DNA of 64,000 nt, taken from contig NZ_FNVO01000018.1 in the NCBI RefSeq assembly GCF_900108175.1, positions 1-64,000 on the forward strand. The letters are read 5' to 3'. Within the stretch, counting starts at the first letter, position 1. Every line of letters starts with the position of its first letter. A program made the translations under genes and the position numbers. The notes beneath the pieces are model-generated. The model made no database searches. It was not told where the DNA came from and worked only from the letters and a program-made list of their open reading frames with translations. The stretch comes from Thermomonospora echinospora (GTDB taxonomy: Bacteria; Actinomycetota; Actinomycetes; Streptosporangiales; Streptosporangiaceae). Positions 9,556 to 18,390 of the stretch are shown here, piece by piece.

Positions 9556-10107
9556 TCAGGTGTAGGACTCGCCGAGGGTCTGGCGGACCTGCTTGCGGGC
9601 CTCGTGGATGCGGGACTTGACCGTGCCCAGGGGCAGGCCCAGCTGCTCGGCGATCTCGGCGTACTCCAGCTGTGAGATATCCCGCAGGACCAGCGCCTGG
9701 ATCAGGTCGGGCTTACGAGCCTCCAGGTTCTCCATCGCGTCCAGGATGTCCACTCGGGACCCGGCGATGACGCTGGTGCGGCGCGGGTCGGGGCGCTGCT
9801 GCGGCAGCTCGCCGGCCTGCTCGACGGAACGGCGCTTGAGCGAACGGTAAGTAGAACGTGCCGAGTTGGCCACCACGACGTGCAGCCAGGTGCTGAACCT
9901 GGAGCGGCCCTCGAAGCGGTGGATGTTGCGCGCCACCTGGAGCAACGCGTCCTGGCACGCCTCCTCGGCGTCCTGGCGGCAGGGCAGGAACCGGGCGCTG
10001 TGCCGCATCACGTCCGGTTCGATCCTGCGCAGCAGCTCGTTGAGCGCGTTCTGGTCACCCTGGGCGGCCTTGACGGCCAGTTCCTCGGTACGTTCGTCAA
10101 AAGCCAT
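9556..10107 (-). CDS. ECF-type RNA polymerase sigma factor
   Basis: A 183-residue sigma-70 family factor with region 2 (DVMRHSARFLPCRQDAEEAC..., RFEGRSRFSTWLHVV) and region 4 (QLEYAEIAEQLGLPLGTVKS). The extracytoplasmic-function class is supported by its size and the lack of regions 1 and 3. The start MAFDERTEEL at 10107 has a GAGG site; the longer upstream frame is low-complexity. It is divergent from a membrane Ser/Thr kinase with only 118 bp between them, which hints that the kinase could be in its regulon or modulate it. No anti-sigma factor gene is adjacent. Confidence 0.92.
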   Translation of the reverse strand: MAFDERTEELAVKAAQGDQNALNELLRRIEPDVMRHSARFLPCRQDAEEACQDALLQVARNIHRFEGRSRFSTWLHVVVANSARSTYRSLKRRSVEQAGELPQQRPDPRRTSVIAGSRVDILDAMENLEARKPDLIQALVLRDISQLEYAEIAEQLGLPLGTVKSRIHEARKQVRQTLGESYT

Positions 10108-10225
10108 GGCCGCCTCTGTCTCCCTGCCGGTCGCGGGCTCCGGCCGCCTCGCGTCGTCGGTGCGGACCGTCGCCGCGCCTTGGCCGGTGTCCCCGCGCAC
10201 CCCGTTTGTTGGGCATGATACGTGG

Positions 10226-12358
10226 GTGTCCATACCGTCTTCAGTCGGCCGTTACCGAATCGATCGCGTCCTGGGTGCCGGGGCGTTCGCCTCGGTGTGG
10301 CTGGGGCACGACGACGCGCTGGCCGCCCCCGTCGCGATCAAGGTGCTGTCCGGCAGCCTGCTGGACGATCTGGACGTGCGCAACCGGTTCCTGGAAGAGG
10401 CCCGTATGCTGCGCCGGGCCGACTCCGAACGGCTGGTCAGGGTGCACGACATCGGGGAGCTGCCGGACGGGCGGCCCTACTTCGTGATGTCGTACGCCGA
10501 CCGCGGCACGCTGGCCGACCGGATGCGTGAGCGGCTGCTGCCGATCCCGCAGGCCCTGGCGCTGGCCGAGGAGACCGCACACGGGGTGCAGGTCATCAAC
10601 CGGCTCGGCGTGATCCACCGCGATCTCAAGCCGTCCAACGTGCTGTTCCAGTCCACCCCGGACGGCGGCGAGAAACTGCTGATCGCCGACCTGGGGCTGG
10701 CCAAGGCCATCGCGCACGCCTCCGGGGCGTTCACCCTGCCGGTCGGGACCCCGGGCTACATGTCGCCCGAGCAGGCCCGCTTCGGCGGTGGCCTGGACGT
10801 GCGCGCCGATGTGTACGGGCTAGGCGCGCTCACCTACCACATGCTGACCGGCAAGGCCCCGGGGCCGGCGCCGGTGCGGACCCGGCCGAGCGAGCTACGC
10901 GAGGAGCTGACCCCCGAGTTCGACCGGGTGGTCCTGCGCGCCATGGAGGTCGACCGGGAGAACCGGTGGCCGACAGCGGAGGCGTTCGCCCAGGCGCTGG
11001 CGGCGCTGCGGGCGACGGTGGCGCCTTCCCCGGCCGCCTCCCCCGGCCAGGACGGACCGGCCGCCGGCCCGGAGGGACATGGGCGGTACGTGGCGCAGGG
11101 CCCCGGAACGCCTCCGGGTCCGCCGCAGGGCGCCCCCGTCCCGCCTGCCCGGCGCGACCGGGGCGAGCCGCCGGAGCCCGAGCCGGCGACCACTCCAGAC
11201 GTCCATCCGGCGCGGGCGCGGAGGGATGCGGCCCAGGCGCGCCCGACCTCCGATGACGACCGCACCGCACAGGTGCCGATCCCGCCGAACGCCCCGGGCG
11301 GCCACCATCCGGCCGACCCCTTGCACACGGTTGTGGACGGCCCGCGGAGTGGCGGCCCGTTCCCCGCGTCCGGGCAGGCTCCGCCACCCGCCGACGACTC
11401 CGGCGAAGACCGCACGATCGCGATCCCACGGGACCAGTTCCCCGGGCGGCCGCAGGAGCGTCCGGGCCAGGCCGTCCCCGGCCCGGGGCCCGGCAGGCCG
11501 GGCGGTGATGGCGCCACAGCGCTCCTCCCGCTCCCCCAAGGGCCTGGTGGGCCGGCAGGGCCGTCCGGGCCGGGCGGCCAGGGCGCACCATTCGGCCCCG
11601 GTGGGCCGGGCGGACCTGGTGCTGCGAGCGGTCCGGACGTTCGGGGCCCGTTCCCCGGTCCCGGCGGACCGGGCAGGCCGGGTGGTCCGGGCGGGCCGGG
11701 TGGTCCGGGCGGACCGGGTGGACTTTCCGGGTTGGTCAACAGGGGGGGCAAGCGCCTGCTCCTGGTGGCGATCGGCGCCGGGATCCTGGTCGTCGCGCTG
11801 GTCGTCGGCCTGTCGCTGGGGCGGCTCGGCTCCGGTGGGTCGGACACTCCGCGGCCTCCCAAGCTCCCGCAGGACTTCGTGACGGTCAGCGACGCCTCCG
11901 GCAAGATCAGGGTCGCCGTGCCGAAGGCCTGGCCCAAGCTCGCCGCGCCGGCGACCTGGCAGCCCTCGACGGTGGGCCTGGCCGGAGATGCCCAGAACCG
12001 GCCGGTGCTGCGGGCCACCCCGGGCTCCCTCCAGCAGTTCCTGGACAGCAACGCCAAGACCCCCGGGGTCTTCGTCGGGCTGACCACCGACGTCGGCCAG
12101 GGCAAGCTGCCGCCGCCCCGGTTCTCGGCGCACGACCAGTGCACCAAGGGGCAGCCGGAGAACTACACCGCCCCGGACGGGAACCTCACCGGGACGATCA
12201 CCCGCTACACCACCTGCCGCACCGGCACCCCGACGATCACCGAGGTCGGCCTCACCGACCGGACGGGAAAGTTCGGCGCCTGGATCCGGGTCAAGGAGAT
12301 CGATGACCGCAAGGTCACCAACGACATCCTGAACAGCCTCAAACTGACCGCCCCCTGA
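10226..12358 (+). CDS. Membrane Ser/Thr protein kinase with Pro/Gly-rich collagen-like linker
   Basis: PknB-like receptor kinase of about 710 residues. The kinase domain occupies roughly residues 8-270: glycine loop [13 protein letters not shown] lysine K39, [11 protein letters not shown], and DLG instead of DFG. A Pro/Gly-rich stretch of about 230 residues follows, ending in a run of Gly-Pro-Gly / Gly-Gly-Pro triplets (about 11,530-11,730) that resembles collagen. A single membrane helix ([19 protein letters not shown]) and an extracellular domain of about 170 residues with four Cys complete the protein. GTG at 10226 is chosen because the kinase domain starts directly after it. The extracellular domain is not PASTA. 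Confidence 0.9.
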   Translation: MSIPSSVGRYRIDRVLGAGAFASVWLGHDDALAAPVAIKVLSGSLLDDLDVRNRFLEEARMLRRADSERLVRVHDIGELPDGRPYFVMSYADRGTLADRMRERLLPIPQALALAEETAHGVQVINRLGVIHRDLKPSNVLFQSTPDGGEKLLIADLGLAKAIAHASGAFTLPVGTPGYMSPEQARFGGGLDVRADVYGLGALTYHMLTGKAPGPAPVRTRPSELREELTPEFDRVVLRAMEVDRENRWPTAEAFAQALAALRATVAPSPAASPGQDGPAAGPEGHGRYVAQGPGTPPGPPQGAPVPPARRDRGEPPEPEPATTPDVHPARARRDAAQARPTSDDDRTAQVPIPPNAPGGHHPADPLHTVVDGPRSGGPFPASGQAPPPADDSGEDRTIAIPRDQFPGRPQERPGQAVPGPGPGRPGGDGATALLPLPQGPGGPAGPSGPGGQGAPFGPGGPGGPGAASGPDVRGPFPGPGGPGRPGGPGGPGGPGGPGGLSGLVNRGGKRLLLVAIGAGILVVALVVGLSLGRLGSGGSDTPRPPKLPQDFVTVSDASGKIRVAVPKAWPKLAAPATWQPSTVGLAGDAQNRPVLRATPGSLQQFLDSNAKTPGVFVGLTTDVGQGKLPPPRFSAHDQCTKGQPENYTAPDGNLTGTITRYTTCRTGTPTITEVGLTDRTGKFGAWIRVKEIDDRKVTNDILNSLKLTAP
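11530..11730 (+). repeat. Collagen-like Gly-Pro-Gly coding repeat inside the kinase gene
   Basis: Degenerate GGNCCGGGC-type 9-bp units encode serial Gly-Gly-Pro / Gly-Pro-Gly triplets in the cytoplasmic juxtamembrane linker. Such DNA is prone to length change by slippage. Confidence 0.7.
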
Positions 12359-12879
12359 CCCGTTTCCCCGAAACCGGCCGTCCGAGACCCGGCCCACACG
12401 GTCCTCGTACCGCCGCATTCCCGCCCACGCAGACTCCCTGAGCCCCCTGCACCCCGCCAGCCCACCAGGGCAGCCTGCCACGTCCCACTAAACGGCCGCG
12501 TGGATCTCCCCGGCTCGCTTGCGCATCCGCGAGACGTCCAGCATGACTGCCTGAGCTGAGCCACGCAGGCGTCCCCGTCGCCCTGCGACCTGCTGGGTGC
12601 CTGTCGTGTCACATCGGGCGGCCGTGTGGGTTTCTCAAGCACGCTTGCGCGTCCGTGGGGTGGCCGGCGTGGTCGGCTCGTTCCAGGTCATGCGGGGTTC
12701 ACGACTGCGTTGCGGCCGTCCGCGAGTTCCGGTCAGGGCGTCCGCAGGGTCGGGTCGGCAGGCTTTCGGAGACGTTAATTCATCACTCGGTGAATAACTG
12801 GTCACTGTGGATAGTTGCATCGCGAGCGTTACCGACATATCGTTAATACATCGCGACAGTACATTGAGAGGAGCTCACG
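12359..12879. other. Intergenic region with a degenerate 37-bp direct repeat and padR control region
   Basis: About 520 bp without a convincing gene. Two 37-bp copies (12,493-12,529 and 12,619-12,655) match at 29 of 37 positions. The last ~110 bp are clearly AT-richer than the surroundings and hold the padR promoter. Spaced ATATCG and ATCGCGA elements there (12,836-12,856) could be a PadR operator, but I cannot fix a dyad. Confidence 0.4.
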
Positions 12880-13470
12880 ATGCGTCGCATGTTCGATGAC
12901 GGGATGCTCGGCGGTCCCGAGGGACGCCGCCGCCGGGACACCTTCGGCCCCTGGGGGCCGGCGTTCGGGCCCGGTCCGGGGGCGTGGAGCGGCCACCGCG
13001 GCCGGGGACGCGGGCACGGGCGCCGCACCAAGCGCGGCAATGTCCGGGCCGCGATGCTCGCGCTGCTGGCCGAACGGCCGATGCACGGGTACGAGATGAT
13101 CCAGGAGCTGGAGAGCCGTACCGCGGGGGTCTGGCGGCCCAGCCCGGGGTCGGTCTACCCGACCCTGCAGATGCTGGAGGACGAGGGACTGGTCTCCAGC
13201 CAGGAGGAGGGCGGCAAGCGGCTGTTCTCGCTGACCGACACCGGCCGGGAGGAGGCCGGACGCCAGGCCGTACCGCCCTGGGAGGAGGTCACCGAGCAGG
13301 CCGGCGAGAGCGCGATGCACGCGCGCGAGGAGATCGGCCGGCTCATGGGGGCCATGCAGCAGGTGATGGTCGCCGGCAGCGAGGAGCAGCGGGCGCGGGC
13401 GCTGGACCTCATCGCCGACACCCGCCGCAAGCTCTACGGCATCCTCGCCGACGACCCCGCGGCCGAGTGA
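12880..13470 (+). CDS. PadR-family transcriptional regulator
   Basis: A 196-residue winged-helix repressor. After a Gly/Arg-rich N-terminal tail of about 45 residues the PadR domain begins: GNVRAAMLALLAERPMHGYE, then the recognition region WRPSPGSVYPTLQMLEDEGL and wing SSQEEGGKRLFSLTDTG. The C-terminal helices (about residues 120-190) should form the dimer arm. The ATG follows AGAGGAG by 8 nt. It is monocistronic, and no transporter is adjacent, although PadR genes often sit beside one. Autoregulation through the AT-rich upstream region is likely but inferred. Confidence 0.92.
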   Translation: MRRMFDDGMLGGPEGRRRRDTFGPWGPAFGPGPGAWSGHRGRGRGHGRRTKRGNVRAAMLALLAERPMHGYEMIQELESRTAGVWRPSPGSVYPTLQMLEDEGLVSSQEEGGKRLFSLTDTGREEAGRQAVPPWEEVTEQAGESAMHAREEIGRLMGAMQQVMVAGSEEQRARALDLIADTRRKLYGILADDPAAE

Positions 13471-13745
13471 TTCGGCCTGGCCGGACGGCCCGATGCCATG
13501 ACCGGACGGCCCGGCGGGCTTCCCCACCTGCTGTCCGGGCCGGGCGCTGGGCCGTCGGCCGCATCCGGCCGGCGCCGTAGCCCGCTGCCACGGCCGGTCC
13601 AGGCGGTGCTCGCCGTTCCGGCACCGACTTCACAGGGCTCACGCGTCAGGTTGGAAACCTCGGTGGCCGAACGGCCCACAGCCCAGCGACCGGCGGCCCG
13701 ATGGCACGGCGGCCGGACGGCTCCGTCCACCGTGCCGGAGGGGTG

Positions 13746-15956
13746 TCACCGCGGGAAGGGGACCTCCTTGACAAGGGTGTCCGTCATGTACGTCTGCTTC
13801 CAGACATAGAGCCTCAGGTCGCCGGGGCCCGGGTCGTCCGCCAAGGGAACGTCCACGGTCACTCTGACCACATAGGACGCGCCGGGGGCCATGTACCGGT
13901 CCCCGCCCGTCCCACCCGTCGGGGGGTCACCGGACAGCCGGGACATCACCTGCGGCTTGGCCGGAGGGGTGCACATGTCCTCAGGGACGCCGTTATGCCA
14001 CATGCACAGCCCGCGTGACCGCTCGGGCAGCAGGTCGCGCTTGACGAACAGATCGACGGTGTAGAGGTCGAGCAGCACCGGCCTGTCCAGCGGGTTGCGG
14101 AGCACGTAGTCGGCGTGGACGTACAACGTCCCCGGCGACGTCGAGGACTGCGTGGCCGGCGCGGTGGCCTGGTCGACGCCGCGGCCGACCGCCGCCAGCC
14201 GGTACCGGTACCCGCCGGCGGTGGCGACCTCGACCGCCGGTCCGGTCCGCGGGACCTGGACCCGGCCGACCGGGTCGCCCACCGGCTGGACGGACGAACG
14301 CCCCAGGGCGAAGTCCGCGATCCCGCTCGTCCAGACGAAGATGGCCAGGCCGACCGCGGCGGAACCTGCCGCGATCCCGGCGATCAGGCTGTTGCTGCGC
14401 GCCGCCCGCCTGCGCGCGGCACCGCCGCCGGCCCGCCTCCGTCCGACCGCACGGCCCCGGATCCGAACCTCGATACCGCTGGTGTCGTGCGCCTTAGCCC
14501 CCTGAGCCACGTCGGCAACGGCCCTGGGAGCCAGCAGGGCCGAGTCGGCGACCGCCCCGGGGACCATCGAAGCCGAACCAGTCACAGACCCGGCAACCCC
14601 CAAAGCCGGATCAGCGACCGCTCCAGGGACCGGCGAGGCCGGATCGGTCACGGTCCCAGGGAACGCCGAAGCCGAACCGGTCACGGCCCCAGGGAGCCCC
14701 GAAGCCGAACCGGTCACAGGTTCGGGACCCGCCGAAGCCGGACGGGTCGCAGGCCCAGGGACCATCGGGACCGAACCTGTCACCGCCCCAGGAGCCATCG
14801 AGGCCGAACCAGTCACAGGCCCGAAGACCTCCAAAGCCGAACCGGTGACCGCCCCGAGAGCCGGCAAGGCCGGGTCGGTGACGGCTCCGGCGGTCCCCGG
14901 GATCGGGTCGGTCGCGGGTCCGGGGACCGTTGGAGCTGAGTCGGCGGCCGTGGGGGGCATCGGGGGCGCCGGTCGCACGGCCGACGGCTCGTGCGGCCGT
15001 CCCGCTTCGGTCGTTCCGGCGGCTTCGGTCGTTCCGGGCGTTCCGGTGGCTGCCGCCGGGCCTGCCACCGGGGTCATCTCCGGGGTGCCCCGTCGGGGTG
15101 TGCCGGGCCGACGAGGCGGTGCCGCCTGCAGGGGCTGTTCGGCGCGTTGCAGCCAGCCGGCGATGTCCGCCGACGACGGCCGCTGCCGCGGGTCCTTGGC
15201 CAGGCAGCGCAGGGCGATCTCCTGCAGGCGTCCGGCGAGCATGCCCAGGTCCGGCTGCTGCCGCAGCACGCGGGTCGCGGTGGCGGGGTCGGCGTCCAGG
15301 CCGAACGGGGGACGCCCGCAGGACGCGAAGACCATCGTGGCCGCCCAGGCGAACACGTCGGCCGCGGCGGTCGCGTCCCCGCCGGAAAGCTGCTCGGGAG
15401 CCTGGAACGCGGGCCTGCCGGCCGTCTCCTCGTCCCCCATCAGGCCGTGAACGGCGAAGTCGACGACCCGAGGGCCGTCGGCTCCCAGCACGACCGCCGC
15501 CGGCCTGAAATCCCCGTGCACCAGCCCCGCCCGGTGGACGGCGGCCAAGCCCTGGATCGTCCCGGCCGCCAGCAGGTGGAGCGCGGACCCGATGCGGGGG
15601 CCATGCCGTTCGACCACCTGTGCCAGGGACGGCCCGGCGACATATTCGCTGACGATGTAGGGAACGTCGGCGTCGACATCGGCGGCCAGCACCCGCGCCG
15701 TCCACGACGAAGCGACCTGCCGCGCGGCGGCGACCTCACGGACGGCGGCCCGCCGGACGGTCACGGCCTGCCGGACCCCCGTACCGGCTTCGCCCGCCGG
15801 TGGACCGGGGAGCATCGCGCGGATCACCACCGCCGCACCGGACGGTGTCTCTCCCAGGTAGACGACGCCCCGTTCACCGGCCCCGAGGCGTCCCGTCAGG
15901 CGGAACGCCCCCAGCAGCCGGGGATCTCCGAGCCTCAGCGGCTCCACCTCGCGCAT
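13746..15956 (-). CDS. Membrane kinase-like protein, probable pseudokinase, with Pro/Ala repeat linker
   Basis: About 736 residues. The N-terminal domain (about residues 15-260) has a kinase fold signature (GAGERGVVYLG), but key residues are changed. The VAIK lysine is Arg46 (AVVIRAML), the catalytic loop is HGDFRPAAV (HGD at 147-149, loop Asn lost) and DFG is DFA. Catalysis is therefore doubtful and an ATP-sensing or scaffold role more likely. A linker of roughly 150 residues repeats an about 13-residue P.AVTGSAS-type unit. One membrane helix (SLIAGIAAGSAAVGLAIFVW) and a C-terminal extracellular domain of about 190 residues follow. ATG at 15956 has a GGAGAG site. Confidence 0.85.
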   Translation of the reverse strand: MREVEPLRLGDPRLLGAFRLTGRLGAGERGVVYLGETPSGAAVVIRAMLPGPPAGEAGTGVRQAVTVRRAAVREVAAARQVASSWTARVLAADVDADVPYIVSEYVAGPSLAQVVERHGPRIGSALHLLAAGTIQGLAAVHRAGLVHGDFRPAAVVLGADGPRVVDFAVHGLMGDEETAGRPAFQAPEQLSGGDATAAADVFAWAATMVFASCGRPPFGLDADPATATRVLRQQPDLGMLAGRLQEIALRCLAKDPRQRPSSADIAGWLQRAEQPLQAAPPRRPGTPRRGTPEMTPVAGPAAATGTPGTTEAAGTTEAGRPHEPSAVRPAPPMPPTAADSAPTVPGPATDPIPGTAGAVTDPALPALGAVTGSALEVFGPVTGSASMAPGAVTGSVPMVPGPATRPASAGPEPVTGSASGLPGAVTGSASAFPGTVTDPASPVPGAVADPALGVAGSVTGSASMVPGAVADSALLAPRAVADVAQGAKAHDTSGIEVRIRGRAVGRRRAGGGAARRRAARSNSLIAGIAAGSAAVGLAIFVWTSGIADFALGRSSVQPVGDPVGRVQVPRTGPAVEVATAGGYRYRLAAVGRGVDQATAPATQSSTSPGTLYVHADYVLRNPLDRPVLLDLYTVDLFVKRDLLPERSRGLCMWHNGVPEDMCTPPAKPQVMSRLSGDPPTGGTGGDRYMAPGASYVVRVTVDVPLADDPGPGDLRLYVWKQTYMTDTLVKEVPFPR
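14525..14930 (-). repeat. Degenerate repeat coding region (about 39-bp unit) in pseudokinase linker
   Basis: About ten imperfect units, each encoding a variant of Val-Pro-Gly-Ala-Val-Thr-Gly-Ser-Ala-Ser. The units differ by substitutions and short indels, so the expansion looks old rather than recent. Confidence 0.65.
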
Positions 15957-16180
15957 GGTTCGCTCTCCGCTTCGGTCCGCTCCGGTCCACGGTCCGCCCC
16001 AGTTTGTCGCAATTGGCCAGACATGGAAGACATGACCGGCACAAAACGGCGGCGTGAATGGCCTCACTGGACCACAAAATGCGAATAATGCTCGCATTAG
16101 CCTCGGCTTGGAAGCGCCGGGCACCGTACGGACGCGCGGTGCCGGACAACGACCCGAACGAGCGGGCTCAGACGAGCCGC

Positions 16181-17032
16181 TCAGACGAGCATGGCGGCCA
16201 GCCGGTCGAGCAGCTCCACCACTCCGGCCGGGCCGTCCACGACCAGGTCGGCCTGCTCGGCCAGCGCGGTCACCTCGGTGGAACCGCTGCAGACCTTGAC
16301 GCCCGGGACGCCCTGCGCGCGCAGCTCGTCGATCGCCGCGTAGGCGGCCAGGTCGCCGAGGTCGTCCCCCGCGTACAGGACGACGGAGGGAAAACCGGGC
16401 CGGGCACGCTCGGCGAGGAGGCCGCGCAGCGCGACCCCCTTGTCCATGCCGGACGGCCGCAGCTCCAGGACGTACCGGCCCGGCTCGGCCTGCAGCCCGG
16501 TGCGCTCGGCGAGCGCCTCCAGGACGCCGCGCAGCCGGTCCAGCGCGACCTGGGGCTCGGCGCAGCGGCGGGTGTGCACGGCCAGCGCGTGGCCCTTGTC
16601 CTCCACGTGGGTGCCCTCGGGCGCGCCGGCGGCGGCCAGCAGCGCGGGCAGCTTGGCCCGGACCTCGGCCACTCCCGGCGGCGGCTCGGGCACGGTCAGC
16701 TCGCCGCCCTCCCAGCGCTCCAGCCCGTACTGGCCCAGCACCACGATCCCGTCGACGCCCTCCAGCCCGCCGTGCTCGACGGCGACGGCGGCGGGCCTGC
16801 CGGTGACGATCGCGATCACGCCGACCAGCGGGGCCAGCCGGGCCAACGCCGGGGCGGCGGCCGGGTGGGCCCTGGCCTGCGCGGGGTCCTCGACGATGGG
16901 CGCGAGCGTTCCGTCGAAGTCCAGTCCCAGGACGGCGTCACCGGGGGCCTTGCGGAGCGCGGCCAGCCCGTCGTCGCCGGCGGATGTCAGGGGCTTCAGG
17001 GATGGTGAGGTCACCCGTCCAGTGTCGGGCAC
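16181..17032 (-). CDS. otsB: Trehalose-6-phosphate phosphatase
   Basis: HAD-superfamily phosphatase that releases trehalose from the OtsA product; up to 283 residues. Motif I is LGLDFDGTLAPI (nucleophile D38, acid/base D40), motif II is VTGRP, and the C-terminal acidic motif is YAGDDLGDLAAY. A GTG at 17032 lies 1 nt after the DUF3263 stop codon, implying translational coupling; an internal GTG at 17014 is also possible. It sits apart from otsA (6,793-8,277) and on the opposite strand. Confidence 0.93.
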   Translation of the reverse strand: MPDTGRVTSPSLKPLTSAGDDGLAALRKAPGDAVLGLDFDGTLAPIVEDPAQARAHPAAAPALARLAPLVGVIAIVTGRPAAVAVEHGGLEGVDGIVVLGQYGLERWEGGELTVPEPPPGVAEVRAKLPALLAAAGAPEGTHVEDKGHALAVHTRRCAEPQVALDRLRGVLEALAERTGLQAEPGRYVLELRPSGMDKGVALRGLLAERARPGFPSVVLYAGDDLGDLAAYAAIDELRAQGVPGVKVCSGSTEVTALAEQADLVVDGPAGVVELLDRLAAMLV

Positions 17033-17033
17033 A

Positions 17034-17351
17034 TCAGGGGTTGATGCCGAGACGGCGCGCGGCGCGCCGGCGCTGACGCTGGGTGCGCATCCGGCGCAGG
17101 CGCTTGACGAGCATGGGGTCGTGCTCGAGCGCCTCGGGACGGTCGATCAGGATGTTGAGCAGCTGGTAGTACCGCGTCGCCGACATGTCGAACTCTTCGC
17201 GGATGGCCTGCTCCTTGGCTCCGGCGTACTTCCACCACTGCCGCTCGAAGGCGAGGATGCGCCGGTCGCGTTCGGACAACAGGTCGGCGGGGAACGCCAC
17301 ATCGTCCCCGGGGGCGTCGCTTACGGGTTGCAGGGCTGAACCATCGTCCAT
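17034..17351 (-). CDS. DUF3263 family small protein
   Basis: A 105-residue conserved actinobacterial protein of unknown biochemical role. The hallmark segment is LSERDRRILAFERQWWKYAG, followed by FDMSATRYYQLLNILIDRPEAL and a basic tail rich in Arg. The SATRYYQ helix and basic end suggest a helix-turn-helix-like nucleic-acid binder (inference). ATG follows GGAGG by 6 nt. It is translationally coupled to otsB, so it may be co-regulated with trehalose synthesis. Confidence 0.88.
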   Translation of the reverse strand: MDDGSALQPVSDAPGDDVAFPADLLSERDRRILAFERQWWKYAGAKEQAIREEFDMSATRYYQLLNILIDRPEALEHDPMLVKRLRRMRTQRQRRRAARRLGINP

Positions 17352-17515
17352 GAAGCCCTCCTGAGCGGGACGTCCGCGGGATGCGGCCGCGCGGATCGTT
17401 CCCCTCTGTGGTCACTGATCCCGGTCGTCCGGGTTTCGGCGGGTGCCATGCTAACGGCCCCGGCCGACATCTTCCGGCTGTTCTGGAGGAACGAGCCGAC
17501 GTACGCTGAGGGCAC

Positions 17516-18364
17516 GTGGCGGGTTATCAATGTCTGACGTTCCTCACCGACTACGGGCTCGAGGACGGGTTCGTCGCCTCGTGTCACGGGGTGGCGGCCC
17601 GGATCTGTCCCGGCGTCCGCATCATCGACATCACTCATCTGGTCCCCCCGGGCGACGTGCGGCGGGGGGCGACCGTGCTGGCCCAGACGGTCCCGTACCT
17701 TCCGCCGGGCGTGCACGTGGCGGTGGTGGACCCTGGGGTGGGTACCACGCGCCGGGGCGTCGCCATTGACATCGGCGGGCAGGTGTTCGTGGGCCCTGAC
17801 AACGGGCTGCTGTCATGGGCCGTGCATGTGGCCGGGAACGGCCCGGTGCGCGCGTACGAGCTGACCAACACCGAGCTGTGGCTGGAGCCGGTCTCAGCCA
17901 CGTTCCATGGGCGCGACATCTTTATGCCCGTGGCGGCGCACCTGGTGAACGGGCTCGACCTCGCGGCCGTGGGCCGGGCCCTGCAACTGGAGGAGCTGGT
18001 GATGCTGCCCCCGCCGGTAAGGCGCATCCGGGAGAACTCCGTCGAGGGCGAGGTGCTCACCGTGGACCGCTTCGGGAACATCCAGCTCTCGGTGACCGCC
18101 GCCGACCTCGAACGGCTGGGGATCCGCAAGGGCGGGGTCGTGCTGCTATCGCTGGGCAGGCGCAAGCTGTCGGTGCCGTACCAGTGGACGTTCGGCTCCG
18201 TGGCACCCGGTGAGCTGGTCGCGTACGCCGACTCGGCGGGATGCGTGGCGCTCGCGGTCAACGCCGGGGACGCCGCCCAGCGCCTCGGGCTGCCACCGGG
18301 CGCGCACGTGCGCATAGCCCCGGCTCCCGACTCCTTCGCCCCCACCGGCGTCCTTCCCCGGTAG
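17516..18364 (+). CDS. S-adenosyl-L-methionine hydrolase (SAM hydroxide adenosyltransferase, DUF62)
   Basis: A 282-residue enzyme of the fluorinase/chlorinase-like fold that hydrolyses SAM to adenosine and methionine. Diagnostic motifs are FLTDYG.EDGFV near the N-terminus, IIDITHLVPPGD, VVDPGVGTTRRG, GPDNGLL and TFHGRDIF. The C-terminal barrel carries the typical DRFGNIQL. GTG at 17516 follows GAGGG at about 5 nt. It is monocistronic. Its role in cells is unsettled; lowering SAM or making adenosine are the options usually proposed. Confidence 0.9.
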   Translation: MAGYQCLTFLTDYGLEDGFVASCHGVAARICPGVRIIDITHLVPPGDVRRGATVLAQTVPYLPPGVHVAVVDPGVGTTRRGVAIDIGGQVFVGPDNGLLSWAVHVAGNGPVRAYELTNTELWLEPVSATFHGRDIFMPVAAHLVNGLDLAAVGRALQLEELVMLPPPVRRIRENSVEGEVLTVDRFGNIQLSVTAADLERLGIRKGGVVLLSLGRRKLSVPYQWTFGSVAPGELVAYADSAGCVALAVNAGDAAQRLGLPPGAHVRIAPAPDSFAPTGVLPR

Positions 18365-18390
18365 CCGCAGCCGATCGGAGGAGCTGGTGG

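Noticed and set aside
11530..11730. Possible CRISPR or satellite array
   Set aside because: Short GC-rich units without spacers, in frame, coding for Gly-Pro-Gly triplets inside the kinase gene.
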